This document shows, one piece after another, positions 26,506 to 35,722 of a stretch of 45,091 nucleotides of DNA. The stretch is taken from the NCBI GenBank assembly GCA_903916735.1, contig CAIWXX010000179.1:1-45091 (forward strand), written 5' to 3'. How positions within the stretch are numbered: position 1 is the stretch's first letter; each line of letters opens with the position of its first letter. Origin of the DNA: an uncultured Acidobacteriota bacterium. Lineage in GTDB: Bacteria; Acidobacteriota; CAIWXX01. Below the pieces are notes generated by a model. It was given only the letters and a program-made list of their open reading frames with translations. It was not told the DNA's origin and did no database searches. The position numbers and the translations under genes are program-made.

Positions 26506-27744
26506 TCACAGGAGGTCGCTGATGGATGGCGTGCCGGAGATGTACTGTAAGGGATCGATGTCATACGGAAACGGTGATTCAGTGCCGACGATGCGTTCAG
26601 CGAACGTCTCAGGTTTGGAAAGATCCAGGCGCTGAGGTTCTAACCGCCCACCACGCTTTTTGTCATAGACCACGCAGAGGACGGGCCGAAGCAGCGTTCC
26701 TGATCCACGGTCGATGACGACCGCAAGCCGCCCGCTTTCCAGGCGCACGAGAGTCCCGACCGGATAAATACCGATCGACCGCACAAAATACTCGACCAGC
26801 TCCTCATTGAAATGATATTTGCTCCATTCATAAAGCTTCCTGAGCCCCATTGTCGGATCCATCGCTTTTCGGTACACCCGGTCCGATGTCATGGCATCGT
26901 AAACATCGACGATTGAGGCGATCTGCCCGTACAGGGATATCTTTTCGCCGCACAGGTGCCCCGGATAACCACTGCCGTCATAATGTTCATGATGCTGGTA
27001 CACCATCACCAACGCCGTCCTCGATATGCGCAGATTCTTCTCCAGCAGCTTCACACCCAACTCGACATGCATCTTCATCGTGTCGAATTCCGGGCCGGTC
27101 AGAGGCCCGGCTTTTAAGAGGATATATTCAGGAATCATCATCTTGCCGATGTCATGCAGGAGCCCGCCAATGCCGATTTCCCGGATCTTGTCCAGATCCG
27201 ATCCTTGCGAACGGAGAAATGAAATCAACAGCGCGCAAACACTGACCGAGTGGTGAAAGGTGTATGTATCTTTCCTCTTCACCTTGCTCATGATCAACAT
27301 TGCGTCCGGATTTCGAAAGATTGATTCAGTGATTTTCTGGACCAGCGGCTCGACTCTCTCGACCTCCACATGCTTGCCCATACGCGCGTTTTGCATGACG
27401 TTCAGCACTGTCTGAACGGCTTCAGTGTGGATCTCCTTGGCCTGTTCGATCTCCTCTCGCAACTCAACCGTGGGCGCAGGAGAAGTGGTGCGAAGGGCCG
27501 CTTCCTTCATCCGCCGCTGGAGATCGGATGCAACCTCCGCTTCGGTCGGAGCATCCGGCACATCGTCGCCCTTTTCAGAGTCGATGTAAAGTTCCTGGAC
27601 ACCCAGATCCATGACTTTGGTGATTGCTTCATCATGTGTGACAAGGAACCTGTTCCGCACAAAGGGATGCTGCATCCAGCCGCAATTCATGTCGTGGATA
27701 TACATCCCTTTTTCGAGCTGTTCGACGCGGATCTTCTTAATCAT
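26506..27744 (-). CDS. HD-GYP domain protein, predicted cyclic-di-GMP phosphodiesterase
   Basis: The 412-residue protein has a DUF3391-type N-terminal region (residues 1-150) and an HD-GYP domain. Visible in that domain are the second histidine region HHSV, LLHDIGKMMIP (near residue 197), the H-VELG turn and HHEHYDGSGYPG (near residue 251). A C-terminal small beta domain (VGTLVRLESGRLAVV) is typical of this subgroup. It would hydrolyse cyclic-di-GMP and affect motility, which fits the chemotaxis genes at the right end. No SD sequence is clear before ATG 27744; a promoter lies about 80 bases upstream. Confidence 0.9.
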   Translation of the reverse strand: MIKKIRVEQLEKGMYIHDMNCGWMQHPFVRNRFLVTHDEAITKVMDLGVQELYIDSEKGDDVPDAPTEAEVASDLQRRMKEAALRTTSPAPTVELREEIEQAKEIHTEAVQTVLNVMQNARMGKHVEVERVEPLVQKITESIFRNPDAMLIMSKVKRKDTYTFHHSVSVCALLISFLRSQGSDLDKIREIGIGGLLHDIGKMMIPEYILLKAGPLTGPEFDTMKMHVELGVKLLEKNLRISRTALVMVYQHHEHYDGSGYPGHLCGEKISLYGQIASIVDVYDAMTSDRVYRKAMDPTMGLRKLYEWSKYHFNEELVEYFVRSIGIYPVGTLVRLESGRLAVVIDRGSGTLLRPVLCVVYDKKRGGRLEPQRLDLSKPETFAERIVGTESPFPYDIDPLQYISGTPSISDLL

Positions 27745-27802
27745 CAGATATACGCAATGCCGGGCGAGGGCAACCCCAAAGAGAAATTATGCATGCAAGA
27801 GA

Positions 27803-27830
27803 ATTCTAGCCGTTCAGTGCGAAGGGTCAA
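27803..27830 (-). promoter_or_regulatory. Promoter of the HD-GYP gene
   Basis: On the minus strand TTGACC (27830-27825) and TAGAAT (27808-27803) lie 16 bases apart, giving a transcript start near 27796 and a leader of about 50 bases before ATG 27744. Confidence 0.45.
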
Positions 27831-27917
27831 GTACGGAATTGCGGTATCATCCAGCCGCATTGAACTTCCAACCGCTTTAATGGAGACACCCCATTTCAAG
27901 ACGAAGACGCCGGGAGG

Positions 27918-28084
27918 CCAAGGCTACGGCAAAGTTGATCACTGCACATGATGAGCAAAAAGGCTTCTGACTTGAAGCAAAGTAAAAAGGAAAACTAATA
28001 ATTTCAGGAGTGACAACTGTACGAAATATTTCACTTTTTACTTCGCCTTTTCAATCACTAACGCTGACTTTGCCGTAGCCTTGG
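27918..28084. mobile_element. MITE-like element, copy 1, with 18-base perfect terminal inverted repeats
   Basis: The 167-base element starts with CCAAGGCTACGGCAAAGT (27918-27935) and ends with its exact reverse complement (28067-28084). Inside is a second inverted pair: GCAAAGTAAAAAGG near 27979 faces CTTTTTACTTCGCC near 28034. It codes for nothing. A related copy in the opposite orientation lies at 42391-42575. It lies between the HD-GYP promoter and the RRM promoter. I could not see a target-site duplication. Confidence 0.7.
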
Positions 28085-28122
28085 GTTTTTGCCATGAGGG
28101 GATTCCCCTTTTTCAGTCCCTG

Positions 28123-28131
28123 TGGTACAAT
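28123..28131 (+). promoter_or_regulatory. Extended -10 promoter of the RRM gene
   Basis: TGG followed by TACAAT (28126-28131) forms an extended -10 box; the -35 region (TTCCCC at 28103-28108) is weak. The predicted start near 28138 gives a leader of about 68 bases. The box lies about 40 bases from the end of MITE copy 1. Confidence 0.4.
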
Positions 28132-28153
28132 ATTATGTCGCGGTAGAGTCTGC

Positions 28154-28205
28154 GGGCAATGGTGCCCATACCTCTTTAGCGGCTGCCAGCCTTAAGGAGG
28201 CTAGT
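28154..28205 (+). promoter_or_regulatory. RNA leader able to sequester the ribosome binding site of the RRM gene
   Basis: CCTCTTTA (28171-28178) pairs over its full eight bases (one G-U) with TAAGGAGG (28193-28200), the Shine-Dalgarno sequence. Inside that loop GGCT (28181-28184) pairs with AGCC (28188-28191), giving a stacked hairpin. Just upstream GGGCA/TGCCC (28154-28167) forms a separate stem-loop. A competing stem AGCCT/AGGCT around the SD is also possible. This suggests control of translation by temperature or by the RRM protein itself. Confidence 0.5.
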
Positions 28206-28517
28206 ATGGGCAAGAAGTTATTTGTCGGAAACCTTCCATTCTCCGCAACCGACCAGTTCCTTAGCGAAACGTTTTCTCAATGCGGCACCGTTGAATCCGC
28301 CAAAATCATCACCGACCGTGACACGGGCCGCAGCAAGGGCTTTGGCTTTGTTGAAATGTCGAATGATGAAGAAGCAGCCAATGCCATCAAGAAATTCAGC
28401 GGCTTCAGCTACGACGGACGCCCGCTGACGGTCAACGAAGCGCGACCAATGACTCCTCGCGACGGCGGCGGCAGCCGGGATCATGGAGGCCGTGGCGGCT
28501 ACGGCCGACGCTATTAA
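28206..28517 (+). CDS. Single-RRM glycine-rich RNA-binding protein
   Basis: The 103-residue protein is one RNA recognition motif with RNP2 LFVGNL (residues 5-10) and RNP1 KGFGFVEM (44-51), followed by a short Gly/Arg-rich tail ending GGYGRRY. Bacterial members are often cold-induced and bind single-stranded RNA. ATG 28206 is preceded by a very strong TAAGGAGG six bases away, and the frame upstream (open to 28122) lies in the untranslated leader. The structured leader suggests post-transcriptional control. It is transcribed alone. Confidence 0.9.
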   Translation: MGKKLFVGNLPFSATDQFLSETFSQCGTVESAKIITDRDTGRSKGFGFVEMSNDEEAANAIKKFSGFSYDGRPLTVNEARPMTPRDGGGSRDHGGRGGYGRRY

Positions 28518-29020
28518 TCGGCACCTCTTAAGTCGTCGACCATAAGCCCCATGGCAAGCGGAGCAGGGATATGTGTCTCTGCCTGTTCCCAAAAATCCTG
28601 AAATAGAAACCGCCGCATCATGACGCTGATGATCCGTGTCGGCGCCTGAAATTATCGAGACGGCATCCCGATTCGCTGGATGTGATCGAGATCTGCCGCC
28701 TCAGAAGGCCGTATCCAGCCTTTCAGCAGCAGATAGGCGCTCTCTATACCTCATAGATATTCTATTATTCGATCTGTGCTGATCAGTGTTCATCAGTGAA
28801 GCCACGTCGATTCCGTGCGCACACTTATCGAAACGAATTGCCCTCTCATCGTCCGCGCTTAATTCCATATCCACCTTCTGGTCGATGTGCCTTGCCTCAG
28901 GATCACAAAACGGCATGAATTATCGTGGGCTATTGGAATGCCGTGGTATCATGCTGCTGATATCTGAAGTATCTAAAGATTGGCATGAATTTAATACTGG
29001 AAAGGTAAGGCCACCAGCTC
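28518..29020. other. Intergenic stretch without a recognisable gene
   Basis: In these 503 bases I find no gene with a good start site or recognisable family. A minus-strand frame of 71 codons (28916-28701) has no known motif and no ribosome binding site. ACGGCAT and ATGCCGT form a seven-base dyad around 28911-28945, about 75 bases before the POT gene; its role is unknown. Confidence 0.4.
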
Positions 29021-30298
29021 ATGCTTCGAAATCATCCGGCTGGCCTCAAGACAATCTTCTTCACAGAGATGTGGGAGCGGTTCGGATTCTACACGCTCAT
29101 GGCCATCCTCGTCCTTTACATGGACAAGAATTTCGGCTGGACAGATGCTCACAAAGGGGATGTCTACGGAGGCTTTCTCGGCGCCGTCTATTTCATTCCC
29201 ATACTCGGCGGCTGGATCGGCGATCGGCTGCTCGGCCCGCGCAACACCATCAAGACAGGCGCCATCCTGATGGCGGCTGGCTACACGGCTCTCGCTGTCT
29301 CATCCATAGATCGCCTCGCCTATTTTTACATCGGCCTTTTCCTCGTGGCGTTCGGCACCGGGATCTTCAAGGTCAACATGTCCGTGCTCGTCGGCAACCT
29401 TTACGAGCACGGCGACCCGCGAAAGGATGCCGGGTTCAACATTTATTATATGGGTGTGAATGTTGGCGCCATGATCGCGCCGCTGGCGGCCACAATCATC
29501 AGTGTCGTTTACCATAGCTACAACCTCTCGTTTGTGGCCTCGGCGTGCGGGATGATTCTGTCAATCACTATTTTTACGATGGGTGGAAAAAGTCTGGTTC
29601 ATTCTGAGAACAGGATCAAGCAGGATCGGATTCAGGGATCTTCCGATGCCGTGGTGGCTGATCCGAAAGAAAACCGGCAACGCGTGGTGACACTCGCGAT
29701 TCTGTTCACCATCGTCATTTTCTTCTGGGTCGCTTTCTATCAGAACGGATTCGCACTCACTCTGTTTGCAGAACGCTCGACTCTTGTTTTAAGCTTTCTG
29801 AAGCCGGAAACCTATCAGTTCTTTCCGCCGTTTTTCATCATCGTCCTGACCCCGATTGTTATTCGGCTCTTCAGCTTCCTCAGAGAGAAAGGGAGAGAGC
29901 CGTCGAGCCCCGTCAAGATTTTCTGGGGGATGTTCATCTCAGGCTTTTCGATGATCGTCATGATCGTCGCCGGCTTATTGGGAGGCAACCTGGACCGGAA
30001 TATCATGTCACCGTACTGGCTGATCTCATCCTATTTCATTGTCGAGATTTCCGAGATACTCGTTTCGCCCATGGGGCAATCGTTTGTCTCGAAGGTGGCT
30101 CCTCGCCGCATCCAGGGCCTTATGATGGGGTTTTGGTTCAGTGCGACCGCAATCGGCAGCTATGGTTCAGGACTACTGGGAAGGTTTTACGGAAGATTCC
30201 CGCATCATCAGTATTTCTTTATTTTAACGGTCATGCTTTTTCTGTCTTCCGGGCTCGTTTTGGTTTTCCTCAAGAAGCTGAAACGATTTTCAACCTAG
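29021..30298 (+). CDS. POT-family proton-coupled oligopeptide transporter
   Basis: The 425-residue protein has about 12 membrane helices. It carries the POT signature E-x-x-ER in EMWERFGFYTLMAIL (residues 16-30), LGGWIGDRLLGPRNTIKTG after helix two, and FNIYYMGVNVGAMIAP in helix four to five. It imports di- and tripeptides with protons. It is somewhat shorter than the usual 450-500 residues but looks complete. The next gene, an M24 aminopeptidase on the same strand 73 bases later, would act on the imported peptides. Confidence 0.9.
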   Translation: MLRNHPAGLKTIFFTEMWERFGFYTLMAILVLYMDKNFGWTDAHKGDVYGGFLGAVYFIPILGGWIGDRLLGPRNTIKTGAILMAAGYTALAVSSIDRLAYFYIGLFLVAFGTGIFKVNMSVLVGNLYEHGDPRKDAGFNIYYMGVNVGAMIAPLAATIISVVYHSYNLSFVASACGMILSITIFTMGGKSLVHSENRIKQDRIQGSSDAVVADPKENRQRVVTLAILFTIVIFFWVAFYQNGFALTLFAERSTLVLSFLKPETYQFFPPFFIIVLTPIVIRLFSFLREKGREPSSPVKIFWGMFISGFSMIVMIVAGLLGGNLDRNIMSPYWLISSYFIVEISEILVSPMGQSFVSKVAPRRIQGLMMGFWFSATAIGSYGSGLLGRFYGRFPHHQYFFILTVMLFLSSGLVLVFLKKLKRFST

Positions 30299-30371
30299 CC
30301 GGTACTGCTGGTAGAATATGCAAGCATCGTCATTTGCGGATCATGCAGGCAGATGAAAGAGAGGGCATACA

Positions 30372-31556
30372 ATGCTGATTAAAGAAAAGGTGAACCAGGC
30401 CGTCGGACTTCTCAAAGAATTTGATATTGACTGCTGGATCACGTTCGTCCGTGAAAGCGCCTTGAACGGCGATCCGACACTGGCCTTTCTGCTCGGCTCG
30501 GACGTCACCTGGCATTCCTCTTTCATCATCACGTCGTCAGGGGACACGCTCGCCATCGTCGGCCAGTATGATAAGAAAATGGTCGAGGATACCGGGGCTT
30601 ATCGCGAGGTTATCGGGTTCGTCAAAGGATACAAAGAGCCCTTGCTGGACCACCTTCGAAAGATCAATCCAAAAAAGATCGCTGTGAATTACTCCAAGGG
30701 GAGTGAAATCGCCGATGGGATAACACATGGAATGTATCTGACTCTGCAGGAGCATCTGAGCGAGATAGGTTTCGAGAGGCGGCTCGTATCGGCCGAGACC
30801 ATTGTGTCGGCTCTCCGCGAAAGGAAAACGATCTTCGAACAAGACTGCATCCTAAGGGCGATCACAGCCACCGAAGAAATCTTCCAGGAGGTTTTCACAT
30901 ACATCCGCCCGGGCCGCACGGAAAAGGAAATCGCTGCCTTCATGAAGCAAGAAGTAATGCGGCGTGGGTTGCAGCTTGCGTGGGATCCGCCGACATGCCC
31001 TGCGGTTTTCACCGGCCCCGAAACGGCTGGAGCGCACTACACTCCGACGGATCGTCAGGCTGAGCCGGGGCACATTTTGAATATGGATTTCGGGGTGAAA
31101 TACGAAAATTATTGTTCGGATCTCCAGCGTACTTTTTACATCCTCGGCAAGGGTGAAAAGGCCGCTCCGCCGGCCGTCCAAAAAGGATTTGATACAATCA
31201 TCGATGCAATAGAATCGGCTCGACAGGCGATGAAGCCCGGCATTCAAGGGATCGAAATCGACACAATCGCCAGGAACATCATCACGGCTGCTGGCTATGA
31301 AGAGTTCCCTCACGGTCTGGGGCATCAGGTCGGGCGCTTCGCTCATGACGGCACGGCGATGCTGGGCCCAGCTTGGGAAAAATATGCGCAGAAGCCCTTC
31401 CTGCCGATCGAAAAGGGCATGGTCTTCACCATCGAACCACGCCTGACCGTGGCCGGCCATGGAATCGCGACCATCGAAGAAATGGTGGTGGTGACCGAGG
31501 ATGGAGCAGAATATCTCTCGACGCCACAGAAAGACCTGCTGCTTATACGAGCATGA
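30372..31556 (+). CDS. M24-family Xaa-Pro-type aminopeptidase
   Basis: The 394-residue protein has a creatinase-like N-terminal domain (about residues 1-155) and a pita-bread M24 domain. The two-metal ligands are visible in order: NMDFG, CSDLQRT, LGHQVG, FTIEPR and TIEEM. No signal peptide, so it is cytoplasmic. It removes N-terminal residues before proline from peptides, matching its likely supply by the POT transporter just upstream. GAGAGGG precedes ATG 30372. An unusual WDPPTCPAVFTGPETAGAHY segment before the metal site replaces the common SFxxIV pattern, so substrate preference may differ. Confidence 0.87.
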   Translation: MLIKEKVNQAVGLLKEFDIDCWITFVRESALNGDPTLAFLLGSDVTWHSSFIITSSGDTLAIVGQYDKKMVEDTGAYREVIGFVKGYKEPLLDHLRKINPKKIAVNYSKGSEIADGITHGMYLTLQEHLSEIGFERRLVSAETIVSALRERKTIFEQDCILRAITATEEIFQEVFTYIRPGRTEKEIAAFMKQEVMRRGLQLAWDPPTCPAVFTGPETAGAHYTPTDRQAEPGHILNMDFGVKYENYCSDLQRTFYILGKGEKAAPPAVQKGFDTIIDAIESARQAMKPGIQGIEIDTIARNIITAAGYEEFPHGLGHQVGRFAHDGTAMLGPAWEKYAQKPFLPIEKGMVFTIEPRLTVAGHGIATIEEMVVVTEDGAEYLSTPQKDLLLIRA

Positions 31557-31605
31557 CATCATCGGCGCGCGGCGTGTTTGCGCGGCACTCTGCTTGCTGT
31601 CGGAA

Positions 31606-34600
31606 TCAGGCTGAAACGGAGGCGATGAGGTTCAGCACCGCCTGTCCATGCTTCTTGATGAAAGCCGGGCCGACGCCGTGAATGGCGAGAAGTTGGTCTT
31701 CGGTTTGCGGGCGGCCGGCGGCGATGCCGAGCATCGTGCGGTCGCTCATGATTCGAAACGCGGGGATTCGCCGTCGGCGAGCCTCCTTGAGCCTCCATGC
31801 GCGGAGTGCGTCGACGAGCGCTGACGTGGCGCCGGCGGCGGCGATTTTCGGGGCCGGAACCACGACGATGGCCTTTCTCCGGGAAGGCGCGCGCTTGGGT
31901 TTCTCCGTCTGCCGAACCACTGAAATTGTTTTCGGCAGTGGCACCGCTGCGAGTGCTGTGGCGTGGATGTTCCTCCCCGCCGGCGCCAGCTTAATCCGCT
32001 GATATGTGATTCGCTTTCCGTCCTTCTCAAATTCTTCCAAGGAAATGGAGACGATGTCGGCTCGCGCGAGCCCCGAGAGGAGCACCTCGTACTCATGGCG
32101 ACCGACACTTCCATCGCCGAAGAGATCGCGATGGAGTCTGCCCGTGGTTGTGCCGCCGACATTTGCGAGGGCTTCGACAACGGCCGCCATCACGCGCTGT
32201 TCCGAGGCCGTCGGTGTCCGGAAGCTCTGTACAGCACAGGTCGTATATGCGCAGTTATCACAAAGCCCGCATACATGCCCTGGATCGTCTTCGTCGCCGA
32301 AATGACGAACTAGATGGAGCATCCGGCAGCCATGAACCCGTGTGAAGCCGGCCATCTCCTCTTCCTGCGTCTCACGATGTGTGCGCTGTGCAAGATAGGA
32401 TGTCATCCAGTGATCGTGGCCTCGCCGGACCGTATCTTCCGAATCCACCACTGCACCGCCGTGAATCCAGAGCTTCTCGAGAGCATTATCGAATGCGTTC
32501 TCGTCAAGATGTGCGTCGACTTTCAGATCATCTCTCGGTCGGCCCCTGTCAGACAGCAGCGAATAGACCTCCTCTAGAACAGCGGCCTCCGGATAGTCGC
32601 GCACACGAAAGAACTCGTTCATCTTCCGGTCCGCATACGAGTGCATCAGAACGGCACGTGACGGGTTTCCATCGCGGCCGGCACGTCCGATTTCCTGGTA
32701 GTAGCTTTCGAGGGTCTGGGGAAGCGCCAGATGAACAACCGTGCGAATATCCGCCTTGTCAACGCCCATCCCGAAGGCGATCGTTGCGACGATGACATCG
32801 AGTCCTCCATTGATGAAGCGGGATTGAACCGAGTCACGGCTCGCCGACGCCATTCCCGCATGATAAGCGGCTGCGGAGAAGCTGCGAGCAAGCATCCGCG
32901 CGATGTTTTCAGATTCCTTGCGTGTCGGGGCGTAGAGGATGGCCGGACGCCGAGAGGCATCCAGGAGCATTTCGAGCGCGAGCGCCGGCCGATCAGGCTT
33001 GGAGACTTCGACGACCTCGATCGCGATGTTGTCACGGCGAAACCCGTGGATGAATCTACGGGGAGATTGAAGTCCGAGCTGTTCGGCGATGTCGCTTTGT
33101 ACGAGCGGGGTGGCGGTGGCCGTGAGAGCCACGATCGGCGCCGGCCGGAGTTGCGGAAGGCGTTGCCCGAGCATCCGGTATTCCGGCCTGAAGTCATGCC
33201 CCCAATGGGAGATGCAGTGAGCTTCGTCGACTGCGATCAGCGAAGGCCGGCGGCGCTGGAGCGTCTCCAGGAAGCCGGGAACCGCCAGGCGCTCAGGCGC
33301 GATGAACAGCAAATCCAGCCGCCCCGCCAGATACTCATCGCACACTTCACGAAACGCGGCGCGAGGCCTCCCCGAGTGGATCCGTTCGGCTCTGACTCCG
33401 ATCTGTTTCATCTTGGACGTCTGGTCTTCCATGAGTGCGATCAACGGGCTGACGACAAGTGTCGTCCCTCCACGAACCAGCCCTGGAAGCTGGTAGCAGA
33501 GGGATTTGCCCGCGCCGGTCGGCATCACGAGCAGAATGTCGTCGCCGGCGACCGCCGCGGCGCAAACCGCTTCCTGATACGGGCGAAACCGCTCAAAGCC
33601 GAAAACCCTCGTCAGCACATCGCTCAATCCGCGCGCGCCGGCCACCGGATCCATCGATGCCTCCCGCATCTGCTGCACAACTGGAGATGGTTTCGTCGTC
33701 GAGTCCTGGATCTCTTCCAGTGGCAACGGTTGTGAAACCCCGGGCCGGTGAAAAGCCTGCCCCACAACATCACGCACATAATCCTCGATTCCTTGCATGA
33801 AGACCGGCAGCTCCCCTTGGCCCCTCTCGATTGACCGCAGCTTCGCTTCCCATTCGCCGGTCATCGACGGGTTCTTGACATCGGCGTGAACCACATCGAT
33901 CAGGTGAATTCCTTTTGGCGTCGGCTTCAATAGCTTCGCCTCGCGCACCAGATAGCCTCGTGCCAGCAGCGTCTCGATAATGCCGGCTCGCGTGGCGGGC
34001 GTTCCGAGGCCGCGATCCATCATTGCACGAGACAGCTCTTTGTCATCGAGCTTACGGCCGGCCATTTCCATCGCCGTGAGAAGTGCTGCTTCAGTAAGCC
34101 GGGGTGGAGGCCGTGTCTGCTTCTTCAGCGCAGCGACATCCCGCACATCCTGTGCCTGCCCTCGCACAAGACCAGCCGGAAGGCTGACTTCGTCGCCCAG
34201 AGTGCCACCACGGGCTCCAGTGCGCCTCGCCCCGTGCGTGCTTTCGGCAAGTGCAGGATCAAGCACCTTCCAGCCCTGTTGCACGATGGCCGTGCCGGTA
34301 GTGTAGAAACGATCCGAGATTCTGTCCTCGGCCTCGGCTGATTCAACCGCCGTCACGATGGTCGTGACCGCCCAGACATAGTCTTCGTGCCATGCCGACA
34401 AGAGCCGGCGGCAGACGAGGTCGTAGATTTTCTTCTCATCGTCCGCGAGTTGAGCGGCAGGGGCGGTCACCGTCGGAATGATGGCATGATGATCGGTGAC
34501 CTTCGAATCGTCGATGAAGCGCCGCGGGAGCGGTTTGGCGCCAATGTCTTTGGGTAAATGAGCGGCATATGGTTCTGCAATGGTGGCAACAACACGAGAC

Positions 34601-35649
34601 AGAGTGCCGGCAACGTCGGTGGAAAGATATCGGCTATCGGTTCGTGGATAACTTAGGAGCTTGTGCGTTTCGTAGAGCCGCTGAGCGGTATCGAGTGTCC
34701 TCTGCGCGGTGAATCCGTAGAGCCGGTTTGCATGCCGCTGTAATTCTGTCAAATCATAGAGAAGCGGCGGCGGCGATCTCTTGGTCTCCTCATGGATTGA
34801 TTCAATTGAACAACGACCGCTTTTGCGCACACGATCGATGATGCTTCGTGCCTCAACCCCATCCTTCTGCAGGCGGCGCCCATCACGGAATGCGTTCTGC
34901 TGTGACCCGCCTTTCTTCTGCCTGAACCATGTCCCCTGATATGTGCCCGGCTCATCAGGAAGTCCGGATTCAGCCGGTCGCACGGGAGCAAACGTCGCGA
35001 GAACCTCAAGGTAGTCCTCGACCACGAACGCCTGTATCTCCTTTTCGCGGGCAACAACCATGGCGAGCGTGGGCGTTTGAACACGACCCACAGAGAGAGT
35101 CTCTCCATGAACCAGCGTGTAGGCACGCGAAAGGTTCATGCCGACCAGCCAATCGGCCTGAGCGCGCCCGCGAGCGGCGTCGGCGAGGCGGTCGTACTCG
35201 CGTGACTCCTTCAACGCGACAAAGCCCGCTCTGATTGCATCCGAAGTCAGAGAGGAGATCCACAGCCGGCGCACAGTTTTCTTGCATCCGGCAACTTCGT
35301 AGATGTAGCGGAAGATGAGCTCTCCCTCCCGCCCCGCGTCCGTTGCGCAGACAATGGAGTCCACCTGGCGGTCATTCATCAGTTTCCGAATGATGTCGAA
35401 TTGAGCGTGTGTTTCATCGATGACAACCAGCGGCCACTTCTCCGGCAGGATGGGAAGTGTCTCGCGTCGCCACGTTTTCAACGCGGGATTGATCTGGTGA
35501 GGCTCGGCCAGAGTCACGAGATGCCCGACGGCCCATGTAACAATGTAACCACCGCCGTGCATGTAGCCTTCCGCGCGGCTTCGCGCGCCGAGCACGGCGG
35601 CGATGTCACGAGCCACCGAAGGCTTCTCAGCCACAACGACGATACTCAT
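31606..35649 (-). CDS. Fused DNA topoisomerase III - RecQ helicase - HRDC protein
   Basis: One open frame of 1347 codons joins two enzymes. Residues 1 to about 640 are type IA topoisomerase III: TOPRIM with E8 and DAGREGE (104-110), QADWLVGMNLSRAYT, and the active-site tyrosine Y334 in SYPRTDSRYL. Residues about 675-1130 are RecQ helicase: Walker A PTGAGKS (K715), DEAH (808-811), the arginine-rich QEIGRAGRDG motif VI, and a zinc-binding CRML...CGLCDNC group. A winged-helix region and an HRDC domain (about 1275-1347) complete it. RecQ and Top3 jointly dissolve double Holliday junctions and untangle late replication forks; here both are in one chain. No SD site is evident before ATG 35649. No stop or frame break lies at the junction, so the fusion is genuine in this sequence. 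Confidence 0.92.
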   Translation of the reverse strand: MSIVVVAEKPSVARDIAAVLGARSRAEGYMHGGGYIVTWAVGHLVTLAEPHQINPALKTWRRETLPILPEKWPLVVIDETHAQFDIIRKLMNDRQVDSIVCATDAGREGELIFRYIYEVAGCKKTVRRLWISSLTSDAIRAGFVALKESREYDRLADAARGRAQADWLVGMNLSRAYTLVHGETLSVGRVQTPTLAMVVAREKEIQAFVVEDYLEVLATFAPVRPAESGLPDEPGTYQGTWFRQKKGGSQQNAFRDGRRLQKDGVEARSIIDRVRKSGRCSIESIHEETKRSPPPLLYDLTELQRHANRLYGFTAQRTLDTAQRLYETHKLLSYPRTDSRYLSTDVAGTLSRVVATIAEPYAAHLPKDIGAKPLPRRFIDDSKVTDHHAIIPTVTAPAAQLADDEKKIYDLVCRRLLSAWHEDYVWAVTTIVTAVESAEAEDRISDRFYTTGTAIVQQGWKVLDPALAESTHGARRTGARGGTLGDEVSLPAGLVRGQAQDVRDVAALKKQTRPPPRLTEAALLTAMEMAGRKLDDKELSRAMMDRGLGTPATRAGIIETLLARGYLVREAKLLKPTPKGIHLIDVVHADVKNPSMTGEWEAKLRSIERGQGELPVFMQGIEDYVRDVVGQAFHRPGVSQPLPLEEIQDSTTKPSPVVQQMREASMDPVAGARGLSDVLTRVFGFERFRPYQEAVCAAAVAGDDILLVMPTGAGKSLCYQLPGLVRGGTTLVVSPLIALMEDQTSKMKQIGVRAERIHSGRPRAAFREVCDEYLAGRLDLLFIAPERLAVPGFLETLQRRRPSLIAVDEAHCISHWGHDFRPEYRMLGQRLPQLRPAPIVALTATATPLVQSDIAEQLGLQSPRRFIHGFRRDNIAIEVVEVSKPDRPALALEMLLDASRRPAILYAPTRKESENIARMLARSFSAAAYHAGMASASRDSVQSRFINGGLDVIVATIAFGMGVDKADIRTVVHLALPQTLESYYQEIGRAGRDGNPSRAVLMHSYADRKMNEFFRVRDYPEAAVLEEVYSLLSDRGRPRDDLKVDAHLDENAFDNALEKLWIHGGAVVDSEDTVRRGHDHWMTSYLAQRTHRETQEEEMAGFTRVHGCRMLHLVRHFGDEDDPGHVCGLCDNCAYTTCAVQSFRTPTASEQRVMAAVVEALANVGGTTTGRLHRDLFGDGSVGRHEYEVLLSGLARADIVSISLEEFEKDGKRITYQRIKLAPAGRNIHATALAAVPLPKTISVVRQTEKPKRAPSRRKAIVVVPAPKIAAAGATSALVDALRAWRLKEARRRRIPAFRIMSDRTMLGIAAGRPQTEDQLLAIHGVGPAFIKKHGQAVLNLIASVSA

Positions 35650-35722
35650 GGTTAATCCAATCAGGAGCCACCGGGACGCTTCATTTTGCGCCGGCTCGTT
35701 ATCCGCCGCCGGTATTCAGCAA

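Noticed and set aside
28701-28916. A 71-codon minus-strand frame between the RRM and POT genes
   Set aside because: No recognisable motif, no ribosome binding site and no related neighbour; treated as non-coding.
32731-33735. A 334-codon plus-strand frame inside the topoisomerase-RecQ gene
   Set aside because: Antisense to conserved helicase motifs and without any recognisable protein family.
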